Origin: a virus
Length of the DNA: 44,404 bases
Reading direction: 5' to 3' (one strand)
IMG/VR virus record: IMGVR_UViG_3300017757_000024
Coordinates: 1 to 44,404 of that record
Shown: positions 31,841 through 40,961 of the stretch, in pieces
Numbering within the stretch: position 1 is the first letter of the stretch
Layout of the letters: every line of letters begins with the position of its first letter
The notes under the pieces: generated by a model
What the model was told of the DNA's origin: nothing
The model's database searches: none
Seen by the model: the letters and a program-made list of their open reading frames with translations, nothing else
Translations under genes and position numbers: made by a program

Positions 31841-33283
31841 TTAAGATTTTTTGATTAACATGTATCTGTTCGCACCAAAACCTTCAAAACCTCTTTCAGT
31901 TCTGTAGTGACACTTCAGATTATCTTCAGTGTTTGTTTTGTTTTTAAGAACAGCAGAACCTGTTAACCAGTGTTCCATCTCTCTTGAATAACCATTAGCA
32001 GCTTTATATCTAATTCTTAGAGAAGGTATTTTATCTCCAGACTTAGCGTCTTTCTGAGTATCCATAGGAATACATATACCATATCCATTGTAGTTAAAGT
32101 TTGTTGCTCCAACTAATTTTGGATGATTAAATAAGTCATATGTTTTCTTGTGAAATGTATAACCACCTCTTGAGAAAGAATTAAATCCAAGGTTTAATGC
32201 CATGTTTTTGTTATTCTGGAAAGTACCATAGTTGGCACCACCAGCAGCATATGCACCTTGAGCAGCTAATAAGTCATCAATATCTAAAGATAAGTTGATA
32301 CCACAATACATTGCGTATTCCTTAGCACCTCTATATTTATCTAAAGATTTGATAATAGCATCAAAATCTGCCATAGAAATCGCAGATGATCCTAAATCCA
32401 TTGATTGACCTTTATTTTCGATAAAATCTAATAAACCTTCAGTACCTCTGATTCCCCCATTTGTAAATGAAGAACCACCAACTGCTGCAGCTAAATTAGT
32501 ATTTGTATCTACTTGTTTACCCAAAATCATCATTAACTCTTGATAGTCCATGAATCTTTTATAAGTATCAGCTTCACCTTTTAAGTACCATAAGTATCCT
32601 GAACCAAAGTGTTGACTATCAACTTTAAAGTAAATCACGTTAGTAGCTTCAGTACCTGAAACTTCAAATGATTCTTTAATAATCATACATTTGTTAGAAT
32701 ATTCATGAACTCTTGGTAAAATAGAATCAGGTTGAGCAGTATTCTCTCCCCATTCATTACCTATAATAGTCCAAGTTTCCCCATCACTAACGCTTGACCA
32801 ATTTGGATATGGATGAGCAGTGAATGTTGGAGATGCATTTACAGTAGGTGTAGACGTAACTATAATCATCTGTCCTGATTGAGATAACAAAATATCACCT
32901 AATCTAACTGGATGTTCTTGAGTTGATGTGCCTAAACCTGCATCTGCTAAACTTGAATCTAAAATATTCATTTGATGTGAACCATAAGCTGTACCACCTG
33001 TCGCTGGGTTAGTACTGTTATAATCCAAAGTAACTGTGTTGTGTATAAACGCTTCTTCGAAGTGTTCAAATTGTGTTTGTGTGCACTCTTTTTTTGCTCC
33101 AACTAATTCTAAAAGACCAGTGATTCCTTGCTTTCCATATCTTTGGATAAGACGTTCATCAACTTCTCTTTTGTGCATAGCTAAAGTTGTAAGAGAACTT
33201 ACATAATTGTCCTGAGTCGCTAACGCCACTGACGTAGGATTCAGTACAAAGTTTTCACCTGAAGGTAAACTTACTGTTGCCAT
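31841..33283 (-). CDS. Major capsid protein (HK97-fold, crAss-like)
   Basis: 480 aa. The N-terminus begins with a short arm (ATVSLPSGENFVLNPTSVAL), and VDERLIQRYGKQGITGLLEL follows near 37-60. The middle has the Gly-rich IRGTEGLLDFIENKGQ and DLLAAQGAYAAGGANYG segments. The end CHYRTERGFEGFGANRYMLI is the typical C-terminus of crAss-like capsid proteins. Length, acidic scaffold immediately upstream and portal two genes upstream all fit. It should assemble an icosahedral head, probably with help from host GroEL and the phage GroES-like protein. Confidence 0.85.
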   Translation of the reverse strand: MATVSLPSGENFVLNPTSVALATQDNYVSSLTTLAMHKREVDERLIQRYGKQGITGLLELVGAKKECTQTQFEHFEEAFIHNTVTLDYNSTNPATGGTAYGSHQMNILDSSLADAGLGTSTQEHPVRLGDILLSQSGQMIIVTSTPTVNASPTFTAHPYPNWSSVSDGETWTIIGNEWGENTAQPDSILPRVHEYSNKCMIIKESFEVSGTEATNVIYFKVDSQHFGSGYLWYLKGEADTYKRFMDYQELMMILGKQVDTNTNLAAAVGGSSFTNGGIRGTEGLLDFIENKGQSMDLGSSAISMADFDAIIKSLDKYRGAKEYAMYCGINLSLDIDDLLAAQGAYAAGGANYGTFQNNKNMALNLGFNSFSRGGYTFHKKTYDLFNHPKLVGATNFNYNGYGICIPMDTQKDAKSGDKIPSLRIRYKAANGYSREMEHWLTGSAVLKNKTNTEDNLKCHYRTERGFEGFGANRYMLIKKS

Positions 33284-33316
33284 ATTTTATAATTTTAATA
33301 TTAATAATCTATTTAA

Positions 33317-34477
33317 TTAATCGTCAAATATATGTTTCGATATTTGACCAGCAATAGACTCTCCATGTCGTTCTTGAGAAACTTGATTAGGCTCGTAAGA
33401 TGGGTTATTAATATCCCTTAGTACTGATTCAGCACCTTGTGATCTATATTGATTAGCGACACTTCTTACTATTTTGTCTTGCAACTTCATAGCAATCATA
33501 TCTAGTGCTAATTTTTCTGTATCCCAGTTACCATAATCATCTTGGTAAGGTTCAAAAAAGTCATCTAAATTGGACATTGCATCTCCAACCATAGCTTTGT
33601 CATCTTCTGTTAATTGATATTCGAAGACTTCTCCACTATCGTTCATTTGAAATTGCAATGATTCCATATCATCTAACTCTTCATCCATATCATCAAGAAA
33701 ATCTTCTCTAGCTTCTTGAGTCTCTATGTAATCCTCTTCAGTATAACCTTCGTTATCTTCAGCAGGAGCCCAGTACTCTTCTTGCAAGTCTTGTAATTCT
33801 TGCCTAGCTTTAGACACATCTCTTTTTAAATGGATTTTACCAAGTTCAGTTTGCTCAGAACTGTACTTTCCCTCCCCTTGTTTGTAGGTATCATTAAAGA
33901 ACAAGTCGATTTCCTTATCTGTTAAATCAGGGTTTTCTAATGAGAGGTATTCTTTTATAACCTCTTGGTCAGACATTTCGTTATAGTCTTGACTTTGTGT
34001 TAAGAAGTAATCTTCAGCACTTCTTCCAGTTTCCTCAACAAATCTATTCATTTCTGCTATCTGATCGCTAGCAAATTCGTTTTCTTGTTGGTCTTCTAGA
34101 TCATCTAATAAATTATCTAGGTCGTCATAGTCTGTTCCATACTTTTCGTTTAGAACATCTAGAGCATCATAGTCATCTGATTCGTACTCGTCTTCTCTCT
34201 CTTCAGGGGAAGAATATTCTTCTTCCTCTTGTTCATAATACCCATCTTCTTGGGTAGGTTCAGTTTTCAAAGAGCTTTCCATTGCTTCCTCTGGACTATA
34301 CTCACTATCATTCGATGGTTCGTATTCCTCCTGAGGTTCTACTTCAGAACTTTCATTCTGAGTTAGGTCTATTGTTTTTGGTTGAAGAGCTGATTCGCTA
34401 GAATCTAATGCAACTTCAACGCTTTCTCCTGTAGCCTCTGCAAAATCTTGTGCAGGGCCTAAATGTTCGTCAGCCAT
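33317..34477 (-). CDS. Acidic scaffolding protein
   Basis: 386 aa, very acidic throughout (runs such as EQEEEEYSSPEEREDEYESD and DDMDEELDDMESLQ), predicted largely helical or disordered with no catalytic motif. Position between portal and capsid and composition are those of a capsid scaffold or portal-scaffold fusion. The C-terminal part (about 310-386: MIAMKLQDKIVRSVANQYRS) is less acidic and may contact capsid subunits. It has its own promoter and AT leader just upstream, allowing strong expression with the capsid gene. Confidence 0.75.
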   Translation of the reverse strand: MADEHLGPAQDFAEATGESVEVALDSSESALQPKTIDLTQNESSEVEPQEEYEPSNDSEYSPEEAMESSLKTEPTQEDGYYEQEEEEYSSPEEREDEYESDDYDALDVLNEKYGTDYDDLDNLLDDLEDQQENEFASDQIAEMNRFVEETGRSAEDYFLTQSQDYNEMSDQEVIKEYLSLENPDLTDKEIDLFFNDTYKQGEGKYSSEQTELGKIHLKRDVSKARQELQDLQEEYWAPAEDNEGYTEEDYIETQEAREDFLDDMDEELDDMESLQFQMNDSGEVFEYQLTEDDKAMVGDAMSNLDDFFEPYQDDYGNWDTEKLALDMIAMKLQDKIVRSVANQYRSQGAESVLRDINNPSYEPNQVSQERHGESIAGQISKHIFDD

Positions 34478-34482
34478 ATTAT

Positions 34483-34535
34483 ATTAAATTAAATTAGTTT
34501 TTTTGCAAATATATATCTTATTTGTCATAATCCAA
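34483..34535 (-). promoter_or_regulatory. Promoter and AT leader for scaffold-capsid genes
   Basis: On the leftward strand the -33 TTG (34533-34535) and -7 TATATTTG (34506-34513) are exactly 19 bp apart, the consensus Bacteroidota spacing. The leader TAATTTAATTTAAT (34483-34496) then precedes the ATG at 34477. This is the best matched promoter in the window and would boost scaffold and capsid above portal and terminase. Confidence 0.65.
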
Positions 34536-34538
34536 TGT

Positions 34539-36932
34539 TTATTTTAAAATATTTGGTATTGGATTTTCAGGATTTTCTTCTACTTGTGGCATTTCCTCTA
34601 ATTGTGATAAAGGAAGTGCCCTGTCTCTTTTTTGCTCTACTATCCTAGATTGATTATAAGCAGACTTATCTTGAGATTTTAATTTAACCTCTCCTGATAC
34701 GTTAGCAACCTTTTCTTTACCTGAATTATTAAGAGCAATCTCTTTCATTCTTCTTTGGTGTTGCTTAGAGTCAAGTTGGTCTTTTAATTGATATTCTGCT
34801 TGCATCTCTTGTATTTTACTTTGAGATTTCATTTGAGCCTCCTGTGCCTGCATTTGTGCTAACATTTGCATTTCTTGTTGTTTAATCTGAGCTTGTTGTT
34901 GAGCAGCTTGTTGTTGAATTTTTGCATTTTGCATTTGTGCCTCTTTTGCTTTTCTTTCTTCTTCTTCTTGGTATTTTCTTCTTCTAAACATTAACACCTG
35001 ATTAGCAAGTTTCATATTTTTTATGGACCTTATAGTAATAACATCCTCTAATCTCATTTCTTTTTGTGCTAAAGACATTTGTAGGTTTTGCTCTAATTGT
35101 AATTTTTGATCTTCATCTGGTGCTACTTCCAGTAAAATTCCAAACTCATGATGGGATATATCTCCATTCATTTTCATCATAGACATAGTTCCTTTTCCTA
35201 GTGCATTGGAATATGACTTAAACTTTGCTTTATTTTTTATAATATCCTGAAGCCTCATACATATACACTCAGCAACTCTTTTTGTTAAACTAAGATACCC
35301 ATCATTAATATTTCTAGTTGCATTATTTGATGCTAGAATTTGTAATTTCTGAACACCAACTAAGGCCTCGCTTGGTGGTTTAGCACCCTCTTTAGCTTCA
35401 TTAACTCCAGTCACATCTCTTATCATTTGTAGATTATGTTGATAGATAGCAATTAACTTATTCATATCACCACCTATACCATTTTCTAGTTCTTGCACAG
35501 GAATAGCACTAGTTGGTTGCCCCTCGTCATTTAAAGTTCTATAGTATATATTACCTGTTTGGTCATATATCTCTTGAAGCTCCATTGGGGTAAAAGTTCC
35601 ACCATCTCCTTTAGAGACGTTTTCCAATGCACCCAATTCAAACGCTGCACCTTTTGGTCTTGCCTTAGCTATTATTTGTTGCAATTTTAGGTGAGCAAGT
35701 TGTATTTGGTCTGCAAATGGTATCATTCTTTCCACCATTGATTTGTTAATCATTTTATGAGTCCCTGGTGCATATACAACATAAGATAATTTAGTCTCTG
35801 TTAAATTAGACTTCTTTCTCATCATGTTTTTAGCTAAGCCATAGTTTAATACAAAATCTGTTCCAACTATATACATTCCTGAATAAACAACCTTTAAGGA
35901 TGTTTTAATCATTTCTCTTTCAAACTTAGATGTCTTTGGTTTTTTATAGTTGTATTCTTTTTTCCTAACAGTATACCCACCATAAGCATTTTTCTTTTTT
36001 TCATACTTCAAATCGTTTACTGAAAAAAATTCTGCATCCATTACAGTTACTCTAAATTTATCATACTCATGCTCATGTTGATATTGATTTATATAAGACT
36101 CGTAATTAGGACTTATTGTGTCGTTACTATTTTTACCTGAGTATTCCCCTGCTATCTTAACATAATCCTCTTCGCTTAATTGATCTCCTGCTATTCTTTT
36201 TAACTCTCCAATAGTTATTGTATAAACTTCTCCTGCGTGTTGAATATCTGAGTAATCTTCATTATTAGTGTATGAAGTAATTAAATTAGCTGGATCTACT
36301 CTTTTTACTTTAACACCAGAGTTAGGGTCTACATATGTTTTACAAGCACCAACCCCACAGACAATTAAATCTCTAATCACTGCTTTTTTAATTCCATCAA
36401 AGTTATTTAAATCCATTATGAATTTAATACCCTTTTCCATAGCTACCTCTGTGGCTTGTTTATAAGAAAGTGCCATGTGTATATCTAACTCCTCTTGAGT
36501 TCTAGGTATGTAACCCTTTTGCCTTAAATCATATCCTGTGACCTTGCTTAACTCTTCTAGCCCTGGTTTAACAAGCATTTGAGCAAACATTCTATTTTTA
36601 TCTTGTTCTCTTTTTGTTTCTGAAATAGGGTCTGTAGCATTTGCTAAAACTTCATATTCTTGGTTAGACAAATCATTCACTATTAAATCTAAAAATTTAG
36701 GTATTATATTTACAGGGGTCCAGTCTAAATTAAGATAAGACGTATCTCCCTGTACATCTAGTAGGTCTTTATATTTTGATACATTTTGAGATCCTTGAGC
36801 ATAACTTCTTGCCTTTGCATATCTAGCTTTTTTACTATCTATATTAATTTCTGAATTATCTTTCCAGTCAGAGTACATTTTTTTAAAATAAGCAAGACCA
36901 TATTCTTTCTTTGCTTTTTCTTTTGGTGACAC
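34539..36932 (-). CDS. Portal protein (crAss-like)
   Basis: 797 aa from a GTG start at 36932 (an in-frame stop lies just upstream and no ATG is available nearby). The opening EYGLAYFKKMYSDWKDNSEI and the DLLDVQGDTSYLNLDWTPVNIIPKFLDLIVNDL block are those of portal proteins in Bacteroidota podoviruses. The middle has PGTHKMINKSMVERMIPFADQIQLAHLKLQQI, and the C-terminal third is a Gln/Ala/Met/Glu-rich helix (about 650-760), the usual barrel and tail of large portals. It forms the dodecameric channel at one capsid vertex. It lies between TerL and the scaffold; a candidate -7 box is 38 bp upstream of the start. Confidence 0.85.
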   Translation of the reverse strand: MSPKEKAKKEYGLAYFKKMYSDWKDNSEINIDSKKARYAKARSYAQGSQNVSKYKDLLDVQGDTSYLNLDWTPVNIIPKFLDLIVNDLSNQEYEVLANATDPISETKREQDKNRMFAQMLVKPGLEELSKVTGYDLRQKGYIPRTQEELDIHMALSYKQATEVAMEKGIKFIMDLNNFDGIKKAVIRDLIVCGVGACKTYVDPNSGVKVKRVDPANLITSYTNNEDYSDIQHAGEVYTITIGELKRIAGDQLSEEDYVKIAGEYSGKNSNDTISPNYESYINQYQHEHEYDKFRVTVMDAEFFSVNDLKYEKKKNAYGGYTVRKKEYNYKKPKTSKFEREMIKTSLKVVYSGMYIVGTDFVLNYGLAKNMMRKKSNLTETKLSYVVYAPGTHKMINKSMVERMIPFADQIQLAHLKLQQIIAKARPKGAAFELGALENVSKGDGGTFTPMELQEIYDQTGNIYYRTLNDEGQPTSAIPVQELENGIGGDMNKLIAIYQHNLQMIRDVTGVNEAKEGAKPPSEALVGVQKLQILASNNATRNINDGYLSLTKRVAECICMRLQDIIKNKAKFKSYSNALGKGTMSMMKMNGDISHHEFGILLEVAPDEDQKLQLEQNLQMSLAQKEMRLEDVITIRSIKNMKLANQVLMFRRRKYQEEEERKAKEAQMQNAKIQQQAAQQQAQIKQQEMQMLAQMQAQEAQMKSQSKIQEMQAEYQLKDQLDSKQHQRRMKEIALNNSGKEKVANVSGEVKLKSQDKSAYNQSRIVEQKRDRALPLSQLEEMPQVEENPENPIPNILK

Positions 36933-36970
36933 TAATGGACTAGGTTATCCACCTATTTTTTTATCCTTTC

Positions 36971-36978
36971 CAAATATA
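36971..36978 (-). promoter_or_regulatory. Candidate -7 box before the portal gene
   Basis: TATATTTG on the leftward strand, 38 bp before the portal GTG, in the 60-bp gap after terL. At the matching -33 position TAA is found instead of TTG, so only half of the promoter is visible. Confidence 0.35.
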
Positions 36979-36992
36979 TTTCCTATTTCCAT

Positions 36993-39056
36993 TTACTTTA
37001 TTTTTTTAGATAATAAACCTTTATTTTGATATGTTTTTACAAATTTAGTAAATTTTGGCATATCTTTCTTAACTTGGACGAATTTTTGTGAGGCTAATAA
37101 TGCAAGGCTAGAACTGATGGTAGCATCAAATTTTGTTCTATTATCTATATCAAATCTACTCCAATCATCCAAAAGTCTATTAAAGTAACATTTTCCAACC
37201 TCTCCAGTCTCCATATTTAACCCAACATGGTCATAAATATAAGTAGCCACAACTTCAGCTTGTGCATTAATTACAGCAACACCAGACCCTGGTATACCTT
37301 TAGTAACCTGTTTTCTACTAAAATCTGTATGTGTTGACTCTGGTCTATCCATAAGATAGTCATAATATCCTCTTCTTTCAAAATATTTTATAATTCCTAT
37401 CTTATTATTTTCTACAAGTATTGGACAACCATAGAATACACATTGTTTAATCATGTCTTCATAAAATATATCTGCCTTAGGTGGTCTAAATATATATTCA
37501 CAAACAAATTGCTCTGAAGGTAGTCCATCAGCTAATGTAAATTTATGATAAATATGACAAGCAGCGTTAGATCTCCTACCATCTGTTGTTGTATCATGGT
37601 CATAAGGGTCACATCCAGCAACTAAAGTTAATGCGTTGCCAGGTCTTTTTTTGCTATACTTAGTATTTATTAAATTTTGCATTTCTTTTTCAGGAAACCA
37701 AGTTACTTCCCATTTACCTTTTTTATTAGGCACCCATATAACACTACTGTCTTGTACTCCATTTCTCCATATAAAATCACCCTTAACTGTTAGATTATCA
37801 GTTACCTCATTGTAGTCTAATTGCTGATATATTTTTTCTACATCAAATACACTAGAAAGTGAATCATTTCTAAATGCTTCCTCAGTAGTAAAAGGAAACT
37901 GTCTTTTAAACTCTGATAATGAACTAGTATTGTTTTTTAAACCATCTCTTCTGTTTTTCATATAGTCCTTTGCACCAACACTAATTTGTATGTCATCACA
38001 CCCTAAAACAGGTTTTTCTGGTGTATCTATTACAGAAAACCCATATTCATCTATAAATCCTTCTAGGTTTTCATAAGAGGGTATAAATAGAGAGTATAAT
38101 CCAGATTTAGTTCTGCCATTTAAATCTTTATCATTTACATCAGAATTATAATATAAGTCTTTATACTCTAGCCCACCATCTTCTAATTTATTAGCAGTTG
38201 ACCCCATCATACATTTACCTACAATTTTTCTTCCAAGAAGTAAACAAGTTTGTGTTACCCCCCAGTTTTTTGCTATAGACGTTGATCCTGTCCATTTACC
38301 TGCCTCATCATGGATAAGTAATTTAAGTTTCATTCCATCATAACTATTGTCTGCAGTGTTCCTCCAGTCTATAACAGAATTAAGTGCTTCTGACTTTTCT
38401 ATATGCTTATGCTTCTTTGTTATTTTCTTTGCAGGCTCTCTAAATGCTAGCTCTACTCTTGGATTACTAGAACCATCTTGTATGGGTTGAAAGAAAAATG
38501 GGTACCTTCTATATATCCTAACTACCTTGTCTGTAAACATACTTTTTGCATCAGAACCTGTCTTTGATAACAATCCAAAATTCGACTCATAAGTCTGTGT
38601 TGCTTGGTTAACCATCTCAGAGCTAGCCATATATGAGAACCCAGATCGTCTGTTTTTTAGGAAACACATACCCATGCAGTTAGGATCTAATTTACATGCT
38701 TGCCAAAAAATAAAGAACTTTCTATTAGCGTCTCTATAATCAGGGTAACCTATATCTATATGAGACCATTGTAAAAACATATAATGACTACCAGTAATAT
38801 AAGTTGGCGTTCCATTATTCATAAACCAAAGGCCTTCCCTTCTTCTTCTAAATTCTTCTTCTATATACTCGTAATAATCAGATGCATTTTCTCTTGTTAA
38901 TGCTTTTGGTAATTCCTCCCTAACCCACCTTTGGTCTTTCTTTTTTTTATCTGAGTATAGTATTTTTTTCTTTGGTGGTTTTTTAGGTAATTGTATCTCA
39001 AGACCTTGAATGTCTATAATACTACCTAAGTTATTTGGATTTAATTGAATTGGCAT
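36993..39056 (-). CDS. terL: Terminase large subunit (packaging ATPase-nuclease)
   Basis: 687 aa. The ATPase half has CFLKNRRSGFSY (about 131-142) in the Walker A place, where Arg replaces the usual GK, a form known in crAss-like terminases. Walker B is LLIHDEAGKW with Asp250-Glu251, and a coupling motif lies near MMGSTANK (283-290). The nuclease half begins with TLVAGCDPYDHD (Asp483) and has a later acidic site near TKFDATISSS (about 650-659). Expected role: ATP-driven translocation of concatemeric DNA through the portal and cutting at the headful end. Order TerS candidate-TerL-portal is standard. Confidence 0.9.
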   Translation of the reverse strand: MPIQLNPNNLGSIIDIQGLEIQLPKKPPKKKILYSDKKKKDQRWVREELPKALTRENASDYYEYIEEEFRRRREGLWFMNNGTPTYITGSHYMFLQWSHIDIGYPDYRDANRKFFIFWQACKLDPNCMGMCFLKNRRSGFSYMASSEMVNQATQTYESNFGLLSKTGSDAKSMFTDKVVRIYRRYPFFFQPIQDGSSNPRVELAFREPAKKITKKHKHIEKSEALNSVIDWRNTADNSYDGMKLKLLIHDEAGKWTGSTSIAKNWGVTQTCLLLGRKIVGKCMMGSTANKLEDGGLEYKDLYYNSDVNDKDLNGRTKSGLYSLFIPSYENLEGFIDEYGFSVIDTPEKPVLGCDDIQISVGAKDYMKNRRDGLKNNTSSLSEFKRQFPFTTEEAFRNDSLSSVFDVEKIYQQLDYNEVTDNLTVKGDFIWRNGVQDSSVIWVPNKKGKWEVTWFPEKEMQNLINTKYSKKRPGNALTLVAGCDPYDHDTTTDGRRSNAACHIYHKFTLADGLPSEQFVCEYIFRPPKADIFYEDMIKQCVFYGCPILVENNKIGIIKYFERRGYYDYLMDRPESTHTDFSRKQVTKGIPGSGVAVINAQAEVVATYIYDHVGLNMETGEVGKCYFNRLLDDWSRFDIDNRTKFDATISSSLALLASQKFVQVKKDMPKFTKFVKTYQNKGLLSKKIK

Positions 39057-39061
39057 ATCTA

Positions 39062-39355
39062 TTATCTTTTAGCCCATTTCTCTGCAAAACCTTTTTCAAA
39101 ATCTTTTTCCTCTCTAAATTCTGCATCACTATTTGAAAGTTGAGCCTCTAGCTTGGATATACCTATTAGTATCTCTTGAGCATCCACAAAACATTCTTTT
39201 TTTGCTTTAATTGCATTTCTTCTTTTTTCATCAGATAACTCTGGGTCTAATGGTTTTTTAATATCATTTATAAGAATAGCTACAGCCTCTTTAGATGAGT
39301 CTATTAACTCTTGCAGTGCTCTTTGTACGTATGATTTATTACTTTCTTTCTCCAT
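39062..39355 (-). CDS. Candidate terminase small subunit
   Basis: 97 aa, helical and charged: KSYVQRALQELIDSSKEAVAIL, then RRNAIKAKKECFVDAQEILI, then a basic C-terminus. It ends 5 bp before terL and overlaps the co-chaperonin gene by 17 bp. Small, helical, DNA-binding-like genes directly upstream of terL are usually TerS, and this is the only candidate. No clear helix-turn-helix is visible, so the assignment rests on position. Confidence 0.45.
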   Translation of the reverse strand: MEKESNKSYVQRALQELIDSSKEAVAILINDIKKPLDPELSDEKRRNAIKAKKECFVDAQEILIGISKLEAQLSNSDAEFREEKDFEKGFAEKWAKR

Positions 39356-40004
39356 CTTCTACTTTTGCTAATATATCTTGATTCCTCATTCTAAGAAGTA
39401 CATCACCTTCAATTTTCATATCATATTCTGAATTAACTGAGAATACAACTTCATCACCTTTTTTCATTCCTTGGTCTTTCATCCAATCACTAAGGTGCCT
39501 TATGTATCCATGTAGCTCTATGTCCTCTACCCCTGGCTTTAAAAATATACCTGTTTCACTTTTTATCTCTTCTTCGTCTTGTACTTTTTGCTCCACAAAA
39601 TTCCAGTGGTGTAACATCCTTATATCTTCACCCCTAACTCTTGCATATATAAAATCCCAATGAACAGAATATAAATTTTCTTCATCTAGCCATCTTACTT
39701 TATTGTCACTTATAAGGTCTTGTGAAGATGAGTTTGCAAACTTTTTGTCTACACTTACATTACCAGTACTAGCAGTTATCATGTGATGAAAATAAACTTT
39801 ATCACCTATTTTAACATCAAACTCTAGGCCTTTAGGTAACCACTCAGGAACTTGATATACTGTACCATATTGTCTAGCGTGCTTTAAAGGGTCAAAAGTA
39901 TAATTTAATATTATTCTTTTACCATTTTTAAGCTCTATAGTGTCTTCATAAGGTTTTTCTACCTTAACAAGAAAATAATTCTTAGGTATTTTTACTTTTG
40001 CCAT
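39339..40004 (-). CDS. GroES-like co-chaperonin, two tandem Cpn10 folds
   Basis: 221 aa, about twice the length of GroES. The first half (about 1-122) has NYFLVKVEKPYED, a mobile-loop-like GKRIIL (29-33), KIGDKVYFHH and the closing LYSVHWDFIYARV. The second half (about 128-217) has NFVEQKV, TGIFLKPG (151-158), KKGDEVVFSVNSEYDMKIEG and RMRNQDILAKVE, which is the GroES C-terminal signature. Each half thus carries its own GD-V-F strand and hydrophobic tripeptide for binding GroEL (IIL and IFL). It should cap host GroEL to fold capsid or other phage proteins. It lies just upstream of the terminase genes. Confidence 0.75.
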   Translation of the reverse strand: MAKVKIPKNYFLVKVEKPYEDTIELKNGKRIILNYTFDPLKHARQYGTVYQVPEWLPKGLEFDVKIGDKVYFHHMITASTGNVSVDKKFANSSSQDLISDNKVRWLDEENLYSVHWDFIYARVRGEDIRMLHHWNFVEQKVQDEEEIKSETGIFLKPGVEDIELHGYIRHLSDWMKDQGMKKGDEVVFSVNSEYDMKIEGDVLLRMRNQDILAKVEDGERK

Positions 40005-40011
40005 AGTTTAT

Positions 40012-40284
40012 TTAATTTACTTCGTAATGCTCTTCGTAATCTAGATTGTACTCAACTCCAGTTATGGTAAAAAATGATTTCCACATTTCTGAAGTTTCTG
40101 AATCTTCCATTTTAATAAATACGTTAAATTTTAACATGTTGTATTTATAAAAGTATAAATCATCTTGGACTATAGCAGTTATTTTTGCTCTACCCCTCAT
40201 TATAGGCTGTCCAACTACATAGGTTATACCATCTTTAATATCTCCTATTGTTATCTTTCTTATTATCCCACTTATAAGTTCCAT
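40012..40284 (-). CDS. Unknown small protein, 90 aa
   Basis: 90 aa, not recognised. Probably beta-rich: ELISGIIRKITIGDIKDGITYVVGQPIMRG, then KITAIVQDDLYFYKYNMLKFNVFIKM. It begins inside the stop codon of the preceding gene (TAATG) and ends 8 bp before the GroES-like gene, so it is part of the same coupled string. No membrane segment or signal peptide. Confidence 0.55.
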   Translation of the reverse strand: MELISGIIRKITIGDIKDGITYVVGQPIMRGRAKITAIVQDDLYFYKYNMLKFNVFIKMEDSETSEMWKSFFTITGVEYNLDYEEHYEVN

Positions 40285-40595
40285 TATGCTTCTGGTTTAT
40301 TTTTATTATTAAATATATTAAACATATCAAGTTTGGATATAGACTCTAGTTCATCTATTGATAACTGTTCACTAACTGGGTTACCAAAAACCTTTTCGTC
40401 AATAACCATTTTTAAAGCGTTTGATACTAAATCTTCTTTTAGATTTGTTATAGTTTCTGAATTAAACTCATCTAAAGTATCTCCCATCTTTATGTAAGAA
40501 AAAACAAACTTTATATTTTTTTCTTCTTTTAAGCTGTTTATTACTTTTATTACGTCTTTTATTTTAGTTTTTGGATTTTTTTTCTTTTTTTTCAT
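40284..40595 (-). CDS. Unknown small protein, 103 aa
   Basis: 103 aa, not recognised. A basic start (KKKKKNPKTKIKDVIK) is followed by helical, acidic sequence (DEFNSETITNLKEDLVSNAL). The ATG at 40595 overlaps the DUF1599 gene by 32 bp; a later ATG at residue 37 would remove the basic arm. It ends within the start of the next gene (TAATG). Function unknown. Confidence 0.5.
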   Translation of the reverse strand: MKKKKKNPKTKIKDVIKVINSLKEEKNIKFVFSYIKMGDTLDEFNSETITNLKEDLVSNALKMVIDEKVFGNPVSEQLSIDELESISKLDMFNIFNNKNKPEA

Positions 40596-40956
40596 AGTGA
40601 TAAACTAGACCATCAACAGAGTCTATATTAGTTCCATTTATATTAACATGACCACCCATTTCTAAGATTTCTTTTTCAGACTCAAATTCATCTGCCTTTT
40701 CTTTTATCATGGCTACTTTGTATAAAACAAGATAACCTATAAGATCAATAAGGGTATCCTCTGTTTCATCAGTAATTCCAACATTCTTTATACGCATTAA
40801 CTTGTCATCTATTCTTGCTCCTAGTGAATCTAGTGCGTCTCCATTTGAGAAAATATTAGATGGGTTTATAGCAGAGTCTCCATATGCTCTGTTTTTTTCT
40901 ATTAAGAGATCTTTAACTTCTGTAATAATCTCTCTTATTACTCTTTCTGTATTCAT
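40564..40956 (-). CDS. DUF1599 / nucleotide-modification-associated domain 1 protein
   Basis: 130 aa. The block EKNRAYGDSAINPSNIFSN (about 20-38), ARIDDKLMRI (47-56), then TEDTLIDLIGYLVL (65-78) is the signature of the DUF1599 (Nmad1) domain. Members are all-helical and related to nucleotide pyrophosphohydrolase-like folds, and have been linked by genome context to phage base modification. Here no DNA base-modifying enzyme is visible, so a role in nucleotide pool control may be more likely. It is first gene after a promoter-leader at 40962-40986. Confidence 0.75.
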   Translation of the reverse strand: MNTERVIREIITEVKDLLIEKNRAYGDSAINPSNIFSNGDALDSLGARIDDKLMRIKNVGITDETEDTLIDLIGYLVLYKVAMIKEKADEFESEKEILEMGGHVNINGTNIDSVDGLVYHYEKKEKKSKN

Positions 40957-40961
40957 TATAT

